A program made the position numbers and the translations under genes. This document shows positions 12,060 through 12,140 of a stretch of 12,140 nt of DNA, one piece after another (the first letter of the stretch is position 1; each line of letters starts with the position of its first letter). Below the pieces are notes generated by a model, which was not told where the DNA came from, searched no databases, and saw nothing but the letters and a program-made list of their open reading frames with translations. Origin of the DNA: JAGTVB01 sp964624765 (GTDB taxonomy: Bacteria > Pseudomonadota > Gammaproteobacteria > HK1); NCBI GenBank assembly GCA_964624765.1, contig CAZUZO010000108.1:1-12140 (forward strand), given 5' to 3'.

Positions 12060-12140
12060 CTGGAACTCCGATGCGAAGCAAAATCGGGTGTGCGTTACGA
12101 GTAACTGGTAGCGCGTAGCGGCAGCGGTCTGACAGATATA

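Overview
This 12.1 kb window looks like a chromosomal segment of a GC-rich gammaproteobacterium. That placement is an inference from gene families only: a TfoX N-terminal-domain protein, an OmpA-type envelope protein, a DASS/SLC13 transporter, and the GGGGACAGACCCC-type repeats that accompany RAYT transposases in proteobacteria. No rRNA, tRNA, CRISPR array or phage gene was seen, so I would not name a genus.

Positions 1-6100 are mostly ordinary chromosomal genes. On the minus strand lie an OmpA-family peptidoglycan-binding lipoprotein-like or periplasmic protein (91-1185) and a TfoX-N protein (1469-1813), followed by a 546 bp stretch with no recognisable gene. On the plus strand follow a DASS/SLC13 anion or dicarboxylate transporter (2360-3907), a single-domain universal stress protein (4014-4520) and glycerol kinase glpK (4556-6052). 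The last two are only 35 bp apart and are probably co-transcribed. An 88 bp direct repeat (1-88 and 6113-6200; 6 mismatches) brackets this block.

Positions 6200-12140 form an accessory island of small defence- or addiction-type modules. In order they are: an AbrB/PIN toxin-antitoxin pair (6347-6996); a Uma2-family (DUF820) nuclease-fold gene (7291-7854); a MazE-like/PIN pair (8232-8862); the 3' remnant of a RAYT transposase (8896-9234); a DUF433/DUF5615 pair whose toxin end is broken and joined to an internal scrap of another Uma2 gene (9500-10049); an intact Uma2 gene (10063-10629); a twice-frameshifted DUF6883 gene overlapping an intact DUF4926 gene (10761-11334); and a convergent third Uma2 gene (11484-12059). 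Both AbrB-type pairs have a sigma70-like promoter with an inverted repeat over the -10 region, the usual arrangement for autoregulated toxin-antitoxin operons.

The junctions between the modules carry copies, from near-perfect to decayed, of a short palindromic repeat of the RAYT/REP type (7031-7070, 8872-8896, 10659-10681, 11338-11370, 11409-11441), plus a related GGGGTCAGGTCTT motif (7130-7147, perhaps 7876-7892). The island reads as a site of repeated gain and decay of small modules, with the RAYT relic and its repeats as traces. The best candidates for under-described biology are the DUF6883-DUF4926 overlapping pair, the accumulation of unrelated Uma2 genes beside PIN toxins, and the repeat/RAYT punctuation of the modules.
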